From assembly GCF_013694105.1 (NCBI RefSeq), contig NZ_JACEFG010000001.1:186001-250000 (forward strand): a DNA stretch of 64,000 nt. Direction: 5' to 3'. Under the pieces are notes generated by a model that ran no database searches, was not told the DNA's origin, and was given only the letters and a program-made list of their open reading frames with translations. The DNA comes from Halobacillus locisalis. Its GTDB lineage: Bacteria > Bacillota > Bacilli > Bacillales > Halobacillaceae. Within the stretch, counting starts at the first letter, position 1, and the number at the start of each line of letters is the position of its first letter. The position numbers were made by a program, and so were the translations under genes. This document shows, piece by piece, positions 8,711 through 17,824 of this stretch.

Positions 8711-8883
8711 TCGGACATTTATACAAGCTATTCGGACAACAGATGTGCGATTTCAGACTTCTACCTGTTCAATCCGGACAAGCGACCTTCTAATTCGGAC
8801 ATTCACTCTCGATTCGGACAATTGATTCACTTAATCGGACATTTACTCCACCAATTTGGACAGGTAGCAAGCTTTTTCGGACG
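8711..8883. repeat. Nine-copy 21-base periodic TCGGACA repeat between minD and spoIVFA
   Basis: Heptamers start at 8711, 8732, 8753, 8774, 8795, 8814, 8835, 8856 and 8877. Five are exact TCGGACA; the others (TCAGACT, CCGGACA, TTGGACA, TCGGACG) differ by one or two bases. Seven of the eight steps are exactly 21 bases and one is 19. The spacers are unrelated to each other apart from a T-rich lead-in. This fills most of the 389-base gap between minD and spoIVFA. A frame is open across it (8690-8923), but its sequence is only a translation of the repeat. Twenty-one bases equals two helical turns, so the motifs face the same side of the DNA; a role as binding array is inference. Confidence 0.8.
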
Positions 8884-9005
8884 CCCACCCTCCAACAACA
8901 GACTTTCGCAAACCTTCGAGTGAAAGTGGTCCGACCAAGGAAGTCATAACTTCCTCCCCTTGTCCATAGAATGATAGAAAAAGGTGGACAAGAGAGGGGA
9001 TCATT

Positions 9006-9770
9006 GTGAAAAAGGATATCCGCAGTGTGCGAAAGAATATAGTGGAACGGAAAAAGAAGCGAGTTCAAGGAAATACATCATCACAAAGCTCAAGACCATT
9101 TCTCCCGCCCCAGGATGAAGAGGTACACGGTTTTCCACCTCTGATCACGTCAAATGGATCAGGGCAAAGACCCCAGAATGAAGGAAAGAGGACGAACTAT
9201 TTAGCGGTTCAAGTCGTCTTGGCTGTTCTTCTTTTTGCGACAGTCGCGATTGGTAAAAATACCGACGTCGCGTTACTTGATGGACCTGAACAATGGGTGA
9301 GCAGTCAGCTTCAGGATGATTTCCCATTTGCAAAAGTGTCAGCGTGGTATAGTGACCGCTTCGGGGGTGCGCTCGAAGTCATTTCGGACGAGCCTGGGCC
9401 ACAAACCGATCTCGCATTGCCCGTTAACGGATCCGTCACAACCTCGTTTCAAAACGATGGAAAAGGGATAAGAATGGCTGTCGATAGTGGTTCGCCGGTT
9501 CAATCGGTGAAAGAAGGGACCGTCGTGTTTGCTGGTAATGATGAAGATACAGGAAAGACAGTCATTCTTCAGCACGAGGACGGAAGTAAGAGTATCTATG
9601 GATTTTTATCCGATATAGAAGTTTATTTATATGAGAATATACCGGCGGAGCATACATTAGGAACGGTGCAAGATGAGGCGGGGCAGTCAGTCGAAATTTT
9701 CTTTGGAATCGAACAAAATGATCAATATGTCGATCCAGTAAAGGTTATTAAAGTTGATGAAAGTTCCTAA
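9006..9770 (+). CDS. spoIVFA: Stage IV sporulation protein FA (regulator of SpoIVFB)
   Basis: 254 residues from GTG 9006, preceded by GAGAGGGG. A basic, disordered cytoplasmic part of about 60 residues leads into one membrane helix (about 63-80) and an extracytoplasmic LytM/M23-like domain (about 135-245) that lacks a recognisable complete zinc site, as expected for this non-enzymatic family. SpoIVFA holds the SpoIVFB protease in an inactive complex with BofA in the outer forespore membrane until SpoIVB cleaves it. The 3' end overlaps spoIVFB by 14 bases. Confidence 0.9.
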   Translation: MKKDIRSVRKNIVERKKKRVQGNTSSQSSRPFLPPQDEEVHGFPPLITSNGSGQRPQNEGKRTNYLAVQVVLAVLLFATVAIGKNTDVALLDGPEQWVSSQLQDDFPFAKVSAWYSDRFGGALEVISDEPGPQTDLALPVNGSVTTSFQNDGKGIRMAVDSGSPVQSVKEGTVVFAGNDEDTGKTVILQHEDGSKSIYGFLSDIEVYLYENIPAEHTLGTVQDEAGQSVEIFFGIEQNDQYVDPVKVIKVDESS

Positions 9771-10611
9771 GCTTACGAACGCGATTCATATCCACCCGCT
9801 TTTCTTTTTACTTGCGTTTTCCGCCTTCCTCACAGGGGCCATTTATCAATTCTGTGTTTTGTTCGGAATCGTATTGATCCATGAATGTGGACATTATTAT
9901 ATGGCGAAATATTATGGGTGGCGCGTATCACGTATTGAAATTTGGTTGTTTGGAGGAGCGGTGGTGAGTGAGGAGCATCAAAGCCGTCCGTTCCGCGAAC
10001 AACTTCATGTGGTATTAGCAGGCCCAGCTCAGCATATCTGGATTTACGGGCTGTTAGTTGGATGTGAGTGGCTTTTCGGATCGCATCCTTTAGTGACGAC
10101 AGCTCTTTACTATAATGGAATCATTTTGTTGTTTAATTTATTACCCATATGGCCTTTGGACGGAGGGAAATTGATTTTCTATCTCTTTTCTCAATGGGCG
10201 ACATTCAGGAATACGCAGCTGCTCACGCTTGCGTTTTCTTTCTGTCTCTTCCTTTTATTATGCGGTTGGATGACGGCAGGAGAACATTGGACGCTCGCTA
10301 GTGTCTGGTTAGCCGCATTTCTATTGCTTGAGAATCTTCTAGAATGGAAGCGTAGGTCATATGTGTTGATGAGGTACCTTCTTTACCGTTCGACCGATCC
10401 ATCCCCCCTCCCTGTGCGCTATCTTTCTGTGAATGGTGATGTCCTTGTACGTGACGTACTGAAAAATGTGAGGGTGAACCTCAACCACGTGTATGTATTG
10501 AAACATCGTGAGGGTTCTTATATAGTGGATGAACAGGAATGCTTACAGGCTTTTTTTCGCATGCAACAAGCGAATTTGCGACTGGTAGACATTCCAAATA
10601 GCTCACAATGA
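9757..10611 (+). CDS. spoIVFB: Stage IV sporulation intramembrane metalloprotease SpoIVFB
   Basis: About 284 residues, M50 site-2 protease family. The zinc motif HECGH (in IHECGHYYMAKYYG, about residues 42-55) and the second motif NLLPIWPLDGGK (about 128-139) are intact within several membrane helices; a CBS-like region forms the C-terminus. SpoIVFB cleaves pro-SigK in the mother cell. ATG 9757 is preferred over TTG 9754; both lie inside the end of spoIVFA, giving tight coupling. Confidence 0.93.
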   Translation: MKVPKLTNAIHIHPLFFLLAFSAFLTGAIYQFCVLFGIVLIHECGHYYMAKYYGWRVSRIEIWLFGGAVVSEEHQSRPFREQLHVVLAGPAQHIWIYGLLVGCEWLFGSHPLVTTALYYNGIILLFNLLPIWPLDGGKLIFYLFSQWATFRNTQLLTLAFSFCLFLLLCGWMTAGEHWTLASVWLAAFLLLENLLEWKRRSYVLMRYLLYRSTDPSPLPVRYLSVNGDVLVRDVLKNVRVNLNHVYVLKHREGSYIVDEQECLQAFFRMQQANLRLVDIPNSSQ

Positions 10612-10619
10612 GGGATTCT

Positions 10620-12041
10620 ATGCGTAAAATCGTGATACATACAACTCCTAGCGAGAGATCAGGTGTAGTGGTCGAGGACGGACGCGTTAGCGAAGTGATT
10701 TATGACCGGCCCGGCGACAACGTGCGTCCGGGCTCTATTTATGTAGGAAAGGTTGTTACCGTCCATAAAGGGTTACAGGCGGCTTTTGTGGATATAGGTG
10801 AAGAGAAGCATGCTTTTCTGAAGAAAGAGGCGGTGCCTTGGGTCTCTGAGAATATAGAGGCTACCCTTAGAGAAGGGGAGGAGCTCTATGTTCAAGTTGT
10901 TAAAGAGCCGCTCGGTGACAAAGGGGCACAGGTGAGTGCAGATGTCACTGTACCTGGCTTGTATTCGGTCTATCAACCTTACGGGGGTCATATCGCTATC
11001 TCTCGCAAGTTGTCCACCGAAGAGGCTGATTCGCTTAGACTATCGGTTGGAGAAACATTGGATGATACGGAAGGTGCGATTATTCGAACGGCTGCTTCCC
11101 GTATATCGAGAGACACCCTGATCGAGGAGCTCGAGTCCTTGAAGAGATGGTGGAAGAAGAAAAGCGAGAAGCCTAATAAGGGACCATTACTAATTCATGA
11201 GGATGAACGCTTACCCGATCAACTCATTCGCAAATATCCGGTTCATTCCATTGAGGAAATCGTCATCGAAGACGTGCAGGTGGCAAAAGCAATGCGAGAG
11301 CGTTATCCTTCTGTTGCTTCACTCATTCAGTGGGAGAAGTCTCCGACGATTGGTGAACGATCCGTGAATGAATGGCAAGATGATCTGACAAGCCGAAACG
11401 TCGCAATCGAAGACGGAATCGAGCTCGTCTTCGACCAAACCGAAGCGATGACGGTCATTGATGTCAATAGTCATCAATATCAAGGGAAAGCGATGACGAA
11501 CTCTTATGCGTTCGATGTCAATAAACGGGCGGCAAACGAAATTCAACGTCAAATCCGATTGCGGAATTTATCTGGCATCATCATTGTCGACTTTTTATCG
11601 ATGAGGGAACCATCGTTAGAAAAGAAGCTGCTCGCCCATATGAAGAAGCAAGTGGCTAAAGATCCAGTGAAAACGAGTGTGCTCGGCGTTACGAAGCTCG
11701 GGTTGATGGAGATGACCCGTAAGAGACAATCTTTAAGCCTCCCTCATTTGTTCACGGAACGGAAGCAGGTATATACGACTGAGACGATGGTGTACCGACT
11801 AGAACGCGAGCTGCTCGCGCGCTCCCGGTCATCGGCAGAAGCGGTTCTGCTTACGGTCCACCCGTCTATGAATGAGAAAAAACGATTGCTTTCTTCTTCG
11901 ATTTCTAGTAGAATTCCACAGGAGCTGTTTGTTAGGCAAGATCCATCGATCATTGGCTATCAAATTGAGCTTGAAGGGTCCGTAAGCATGGTGCGTGATG
12001 TGATTGAATCTCGTCAGTATCATGTTGACAACTTGTTTTGA
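10620..12041 (+). CDS. rng: Ribonuclease E/G family protein
   Basis: About 473 residues from ATG 10620, five bases after GAGGG; ATG 10608 is possible but has no site. An S1-type RNA-binding domain (VRPGSIYVGKVVTVHKGLQA, about 36-55 onward) is inserted in the N-terminal part, followed by the catalytic RNase H-like region with metal-binding DVNS near residue 282 and DFLSM near residue 325. The enzyme cuts single-stranded RNA, classically in rRNA and mRNA maturation. B. subtilis lacks this gene, but several other Bacillaceae carry it between spoIVFB and rplU. The terminal zinc-link cysteines of RNase E are not evident. A promoter for the next operon lies in its last codons. Confidence 0.88.
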   Translation: MRKIVIHTTPSERSGVVVEDGRVSEVIYDRPGDNVRPGSIYVGKVVTVHKGLQAAFVDIGEEKHAFLKKEAVPWVSENIEATLREGEELYVQVVKEPLGDKGAQVSADVTVPGLYSVYQPYGGHIAISRKLSTEEADSLRLSVGETLDDTEGAIIRTAASRISRDTLIEELESLKRWWKKKSEKPNKGPLLIHEDERLPDQLIRKYPVHSIEEIVIEDVQVAKAMRERYPSVASLIQWEKSPTIGERSVNEWQDDLTSRNVAIEDGIELVFDQTEAMTVIDVNSHQYQGKAMTNSYAFDVNKRAANEIQRQIRLRNLSGIIIVDFLSMREPSLEKKLLAHMKKQVAKDPVKTSVLGVTKLGLMEMTRKRQSLSLPHLFTERKQVYTTETMVYRLERELLARSRSSAEAVLLTVHPSMNEKKRLLSSSISSRIPQELFVRQDPSIIGYQIELEGSVSMVRDVIESRQYHVDNLF

Positions 12042-12054
12042 GATGTGGTAGTAT
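12025..12054 (+). promoter_or_regulatory. SigA-type promoter for the L21 leader and rplU operon
   Basis: TTGACA (12025-12030) and TAGTAT (12049-12054) are 18 bases apart, and TGG before the -10 makes it an extended -10. The -35 lies within the last codons of the RNase gene. Transcription should start near 12061. Confidence 0.7.
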
Positions 12055-12060
12055 TGTTTT

Positions 12061-12160
12061 GTTATTCAAGTAGCACTCCGATGCTACAACCGCGCAGAAC
12101 AGGTTCTTAAACCGATTTCGGTACCTGAATGGCGAGTCTGAGTAAATTGAGGAGGTGCAG
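12061..12160 (+). ncRNA. Ribosomal protein L21 leader
   Basis: The stretch contains the recognisable Bacillus L21 leader core: a small hairpin (GTAGCACTCCGATGCTAC near 12071-12088), the conserved ACAACCGCGCAGAA block and GGTTCTTAAACCG, then a final stem before the AGGAGGTG of rplU. Such leaders are thought to bind L21 or a related ribosomal protein and regulate the operon. Boundaries are approximate. Confidence 0.85.
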
Positions 12161-12162
12161 GT

Positions 12163-12471
12163 ATGTACGCAATTATTGAAACTGGTGGTAAGCAAGTAAA
12201 AGTTGAAAAAGGCCAGGAAATCTACGTTGAGAAAGTGGACGCAGAAGCTGGTGAAACAGTTACATTCGAAAACGTTCTATTCGTAGGCGGAGATTCAGCG
12301 AAAGTTGGCGCTCCATACGTTGATGGTGCTTCTGTAACGGCTAAAGTTGAGAAACAAGGTCGTCAAAAGAAACTAACTGTCTTCAAATACAAGCCTAAGA
12401 AGAACTACAAGCGCAAACAAGGTCACCGTCAGCCGTACACGAAACTTGTCGTTGAAGATATCAACGCGTAA
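12163..12471 (+). CDS. rplU: 50S ribosomal protein L21
   Basis: 102 residues, the standard length. It begins [11 protein letters not shown] and carries the C-terminal L21 signature [18 protein letters not shown]21 binds 23S rRNA near L20. A strong GAGGAGGTG site precedes ATG 12163, and the L21 leader lies upstream. First gene of rplU-prp-rpmA. Confidence 0.98.
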   Translation: MYAIIETGGKQVKVEKGQEIYVEKVDAEAGETVTFENVLFVGGDSAKVGAPYVDGASVTAKVEKQGRQKKLTVFKYKPKKNYKRKQGHRQPYTKLVVEDINA

Positions 12472-12483
12472 GGTTCGTAACGG

Positions 12484-12813
12484 ATGATACACGTTACTGT
12501 GTTTCGCACTCAAGGTTCCATTACGGGTTTTGAAGTTTCTGGACATGCCGAAAGCGGTCCTTATGGACATGATCTCGTTTGTTCAGCTGTTTCAGCGGTA
12601 ACCTTCGGGTCCGTCAATGCTGTAATGAAGCTTTGTGAAATCGAACCTGATGTCCAGCAAGGCGGTGAAGGTGGGTATCTGAAGATTACTTTACCTGATG
12701 GCTTACATCATGATATTCATGAGAAAGCCCAAATCTTACTTGAAGGCATGCAGGTGTCCTTAGAGACGATTGAATATGATTACGATCAATATATTAAAAT
12801 TTCTCACCGATAA
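12484..12813 (+). CDS. prp: Ribosomal-processing cysteine protease Prp
   Basis: 109 residues; the family is also known as YsxB. The catalytic histidine (GHAESG, residue about 21) and cysteine (LVCSAVSA, residue about 33) of the Prp fold are present. Prp removes the short N-terminal extension of L27 in Firmicutes. The substrate gene rpmA follows 14 bases later and indeed carries the extension with the cleavage motif. The gene starts at ATG 12484, 12 bases after rplU, with a weak ribosome site, consistent with translational coupling. Confidence 0.93.
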   Translation: MIHVTVFRTQGSITGFEVSGHAESGPYGHDLVCSAVSAVTFGSVNAVMKLCEIEPDVQQGGEGGYLKITLPDGLHHDIHEKAQILLEGMQVSLETIEYDYDQYIKISHR

Positions 12814-12827
12814 GGAGGTGAAGACTC

Positions 12828-13118
12828 ATGCTACGTCTTGATTTGCAGTTTTTCGCCCAGAAGAAGGGTGTAGGTAGTACAAAGAACGGCCGTGACTCTG
12901 AGTCTAAGCGTCTTGGAGCTAAGCGTGCAGACGGACAACAAGCTTCTGCAGGTTCAATCCTTTACCGTCAACGCGGTACGAAGGTTTACCCTGGAGCGAA
13001 CGTTGGCCGTGGTGGAGATGACACATTATTCGCGAAAGTGGATGGTGTTGTTAAATTCGAACGTTACGGACGTAACCGCAAAAAAGTTAGCGTTTATCCT
13101 GTAGCCCAGGAAGCGTAA
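12828..13118 (+). CDS. rpmA: 50S ribosomal protein L27 with cleavable N-terminal extension
   Basis: 96 residues. The N-terminus [20 protein letters not shown] contains the LQFFA processing site, which Prp cuts after the second phenylalanine so that the mature protein starts AQKKG. L27 reaches the peptidyl-transferase centre, so removal of the extension is needed for activity. AAGGAGGTG precedes the start. A strong terminator follows. Confidence 0.98.
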   Translation: MLRLDLQFFAQKKGVGSTKNGRDSESKRLGAKRADGQQASAGSILYRQRGTKVYPGANVGRGGDDTLFAKVDGVVKFERYGRNRKKVSVYPVAQEA

Positions 13119-13150
13119 GCGAATATTGTATGGTTTCATACGTATGAAGG

Positions 13151-13190
13151 AAGCCACGCTATGCATCATGCATAAGCGTGGCTTTTTTTA
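13151..13190 (+). terminator. Terminator of the rplU-prp-rpmA operon
   Basis: AAGCCACGCT (13151-13160) pairs with AGCGTGGCTT (13174-13183), with ATGCAT/ATGCAT inside the loop extending the stem; seven T follow. Confidence 0.9.
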
Positions 13191-13304
13191 TTGTATTCTT
13201 ATTCCTCTTATTTTGTAATGACTATGTAAGAGGAAGGTTTTAGTTTCCTTCGTAACTCTGCTATACTTTTTATTATCATGAGATGAGCGAGGGAGCTGGA
13301 CGTA

Positions 13305-15120
<1,816 letters not shown>

Positions 15121-15136
15121 TAAGGAGGACGTGCAA

Positions 15137-15586
15137 ATGGCGGATTACAATGAAAAATTTTATTTAGTCCGTAGCGATATCCTCCCTGAAGCGATGAAGA
15201 AAACCATCGATGCGAAAGCTTTGCTGGAAAGGGGAAAAGTGGACTCGATTTTTGATGCCGTGCATCAAGTCGGCTTATCCAGAAGTGCTTTCTATAAATA
15301 TAGAGATGCCGTCTTCCCTTTCCAGGCTATGGTAAAAGAGCAGATGATCACGTTGTTTTTCCATCTTGAGGACCGGGCAGGAACGTTGTCGAACTTGTTG
15401 CAGACCGTGGCTGACTCCGGGTGTAACGTCTTGACGATCCATCAGACGATTCCCTTGCAAGGAAAAGCGAACGTGACATTATCGTTGAACACAACAGGAC
15501 TCGTTGGATCGATTGAACAGTTATTGCAGAAGTTGCATAAGCTTGATTTTGTCGATCGTGTAGAAATTCTAAGTTCAGGAGCATAA
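15137..15586 (+). CDS. pheB: ACT-domain protein PheB
   Basis: 149 residues from ATG 15137 after AAGGAGG; the frame is open further upstream but that part overlaps obg. A short helical N-terminal region with a helix-turn-helix look ([15 protein letters not shown], about 48-62) precedes an ACT domain (about 70-145, starting [14 protein letters not shown]). The family is linked to aromatic amino acid regulation because it sits between obg and pheA; its exact role is not established. Confidence 0.9.
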   Translation: MADYNEKFYLVRSDILPEAMKKTIDAKALLERGKVDSIFDAVHQVGLSRSAFYKYRDAVFPFQAMVKEQMITLFFHLEDRAGTLSNLLQTVADSGCNVLTIHQTIPLQGKANVTLSLNTTGLVGSIEQLLQKLHKLDFVDRVEILSSGA

Positions 15587-15599
15587 GGGAGAGGAAGAC

Positions 15600-16475
15600 A
15601 TGGGAGAACAACGAATTGGTTTTTTAGGACCTAAAGGAACGTTTACGAAAATGGCGGTCGATGCTTTGTTTGATGGAGGCACGTTTGTTAGTTACGAAAG
15701 CATTCCTGCCTGTTTGGACGCTGTAGAGAACGGGGATGTGCAAACGGGTGTCGTTCCTTTGGAAAATGCGATTGAAGGCTCGGTGCATTTGACGATTGAT
15801 TATCTAGTTCACCAAGTGGATCAGTCCATCATTGCTGAATTGACAGTTCCCATTAAGCAGCATTTACTTGTCCATCCGAATCAGAAGAACCAACCGATCG
15901 AGCGCATCTATTCACACAGTCATGCAATTGCGCAGTGCCATCAATATTTGCATAAACATTACCCAGAAGCAGAAATCGAGTACACGGCTTCCACAGGTCG
16001 TGCAGCTGAAATCGTAGCTGAACAGGGGCCAGGTATTGCAGCCATAGGCAATCATCTAGCGGCAGAAGAAAATGGACTGACAATCATCGATACAAATATT
16101 CACGATTATGACAATAACCATACACGGTTTGCTGTTGTTCAGAAGCAACCCGAAACATTGAAAGTGAAAGATCACCCGGTTTCGACTCAAAAAACGACGG
16201 TGATGGTCACACTTCCGAAGGACTATGTCGGGGCACTCCATCAAGTCTTAGCGGCTTTTGCGTGGAGGAAAATGAACTTGTCGAAAATTGAATCGAGGCC
16301 GATGAAAACAGGGCTTGGCAATTACTTTTTCCTCATCGATGTCGATCAACCTTATGATCAAGTGCTTTTCCCGGGCGTACAGGCTGAACTATCGGCTCTC
16401 GGGTGTGAATTGAAAGTGCTCGGAACTTATCCAAGTTATCAAATAGATGTCCCGACTCCAGTAGAAAAAGCTTAA
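15600..16475 (+). CDS. pheA: Prephenate dehydratase
   Basis: 291 residues. The N-terminal catalytic domain begins RIGFLGPKGTFT and contains the TRF motif (HTRFAVV, about 178-184); a C-terminal ACT domain with the ESRP motif (about 240-243) provides phenylalanine feedback. It converts prephenate to phenylpyruvate in phenylalanine synthesis. It lies 13 bases after pheB with GGGAGAGG as ribosome site; a terminator follows about 130 bases downstream. Confidence 0.97.
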   Translation: MGEQRIGFLGPKGTFTKMAVDALFDGGTFVSYESIPACLDAVENGDVQTGVVPLENAIEGSVHLTIDYLVHQVDQSIIAELTVPIKQHLLVHPNQKNQPIERIYSHSHAIAQCHQYLHKHYPEAEIEYTASTGRAAEIVAEQGPGIAAIGNHLAAEENGLTIIDTNIHDYDNNHTRFAVVQKQPETLKVKDHPVSTQKTTVMVTLPKDYVGALHQVLAAFAWRKMNLSKIESRPMKTGLGNYFFLIDVDQPYDQVLFPGVQAELSALGCELKVLGTYPSYQIDVPTPVEKA

Positions 16476-16481
16476 AAGTGA

Positions 16482-16517
16482 AACTTACAATCAGTAGGTT
16501 CCTGCGGATTGTAAGTT
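16482..16517 (+). other. Hairpin just after pheA
   Basis: An 11-bp perfect inverted repeat (AACTTACAATC with GATTGTAAGTT) closes a 14-base loop but has no T run. It may stabilise the 3' end or be a weak terminator. Confidence 0.5.
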
Positions 16518-16601
16518 GATCAATCGGTCCTTTGCAAGGTTTTTTCCTCATCTACTAATGAGGAATACTCTTACATATGTAAAGGTGACATAAAAAAATA
16601 G

Positions 16602-16646
16602 ACCTCCGAAACCCTTGTCAAACCTGGGGATTCGGAGGTTTTTTTA
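16602..16646 (+). terminator. Terminator downstream of pheA
   Basis: ACCTCCGAA (16602-16610) pairs with TTCGGAGGT (16631-16639), extended by CCC/GGG; seven T follow. It ends the spo0B-obg-pheB-pheA unit. Confidence 0.9.
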
Positions 16647-16765
16647 TTTTTAAAAGAAAGAATCTTAGGCGTTTTCATCAATCTTTTGTCTCCCGTTGCA
16701 TAGAGTGTTATGAAGCTATTATTGTCTTATTGCTTTTACAGATTCACAGGAAGGGAGTTGCAATT

Positions 16766-17824
16766 GTGAGAATTCACATTGTACAAAAGGGAGATACGCT
16801 CTGGAACATTGCCAAGAAGTATGGGGTGGACTTTGAAGAGGTAAAAGCCATGAATACCCAGCTTTCCAATCCTGATATGATCATGCCGGGTATGAAAATC
16901 AAAGTTCCCCAAGGGACCAAACCTGTTAAGAAAGAAACACAAATGAAGCCAGCGAAAAAAGAAATGCCAGCGAAGCCTCCGTATAAAGATACGTCGCCGA
17001 AACCGATTCCTGTCATCAAAGAGGACGAGAAAAAGCCTGTCACAAAAGGCGTTATGGAAAAACCGATGATGCCGATGCAACCGGCTCCACAACCCATCAA
17101 CATGAATATGCAAATGCCTAGCATCGATCAGCAGATGCAAAATTATTACACGACTTTCCACCTGCCACAGATGCCGATGCCAGAGCAACCGCAGGCGCAA
17201 CCGGAAGAAGAATCTCCGGAAGAATCTCCGGTCGTAAAAGGGGAACAAACGGCGCCTGCTCCACAACCGCAGATGCCGATGCAACCACAATTGGTTCACA
17301 CAGATTTCTACTGCTGTCCGCCGCACCCGATGCATCCCATGCAAATGCCGATGCACCATCAAATGCCGATGCACCATCAAATGCCAATGCATCATCAAAT
17401 GCCGATGCAACCCGGCTATGGTCCGATGGTTGGGGGGCAAGGCTTTGAAGAGAGTTCCTCCGATCAGGTCGGTGGTATGCAAGCCGGCGGAGATTGTGGA
17501 TGTGGAGGAGGTCAAGGACCTGGTCAACAAGCCTATGGTCCGATGATGGGGCACGGTGGCGCAATGCCATACGGTCAACAACCGTTCATGCAACAACCTT
17601 ATTCACAGCAGCCGTTCATGCAACAGCCTTATGGTGGCCACCAGCCATATGGACCGGGTCCATACGGTCAACAGCCACAAGGGTCGCACCAGCCTGCTCA
17701 AGGACCGTGGCAGCCACAACCATATGGTGGTTCCCAAGGCATGCCAGGGCAGTCGTGGAACCCGAATCAAATGGGGCAATGGAATCCAGGTGCTTGGAGG
17801 GACGATGATGTAGATGAGGACTGA
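16766..17824 (+). CDS. safA: LysM-containing spore coat morphogenetic protein (SafA-like)
   Basis: 352 residues from GTG 16766, eight bases after AAGGGAG. A LysM domain (about 2-48, starting RIHIVQKGDTLWNIAKKYG) is followed by a lysine/proline linker and a long low-complexity part rich in Met, Gln, Pro, His and Tyr. It contains HHQMPM repeats (about 197-212), a CGCGGG cysteine cluster and YGQQPF/MQQPY repeats. SafA binds cortex peptidoglycan by LysM and SpoVID, and organises the inner coat. The identity comes from LysM plus position after pheA; the repetitive tail varies between species. Confidence 0.85.
   Translation: MRIHIVQKGDTLWNIAKKYGVDFEEVKAMNTQLSNPDMIMPGMKIKVPQGTKPVKKETQMKPAKKEMPAKPPYKDTSPKPIPVIKEDEKKPVTKGVMEKPMMPMQPAPQPINMNMQMPSIDQQMQNYYTTFHLPQMPMPEQPQAQPEEESPEESPVVKGEQTAPAPQPQMPMQPQLVHTDFYCCPPHPMHPMQMPMHHQMPMHHQMPMHHQMPMQPGYGPMVGGQGFEESSSDQVGGMQAGGDCGCGGGQGPGQQAYGPMMGHGGAMPYGQQPFMQQPYSQQPFMQQPYGGHQPYGPGPYGQQPQGSHQPAQGPWQPQPYGGSQGMPGQSWNPNQMGQWNPGAWRDDDVDED
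17345..17404 (+). repeat. 18-base tandem repeat inside safA
   Basis: Three near-identical 18-base units (ATGCCGATGCACCATCAA at 17345, 17363 and, with two changes, 17381) and the start of a fourth encode MPMHHQ. Copy number is likely variable between strains. Confidence 0.85.

Noticed and set aside
8711-8883. Possible CRISPR array
   Set aside because: The repeat is only seven bases, spacers are 12-14 bases, and no cas gene is near.
8690-8923. 77-residue open frame over the TCGGACA array
   Set aside because: It has no ribosome site and its sequence is only the translated 21-base repeat; the 19-base step breaks the 7-residue pattern halfway.
13119-13304. Possible small gene between rpmA and spo0B
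   Set aside because: Only a terminator and a short A/T-rich leader are present; no frame with a ribosome site.
16736-17596. 286-residue minus-strand open frame opposite safA
   Set aside because: It is an artefact of the biased codons of the Met/His/Pro-rich tail; no start signal, and the sense frame has LysM.
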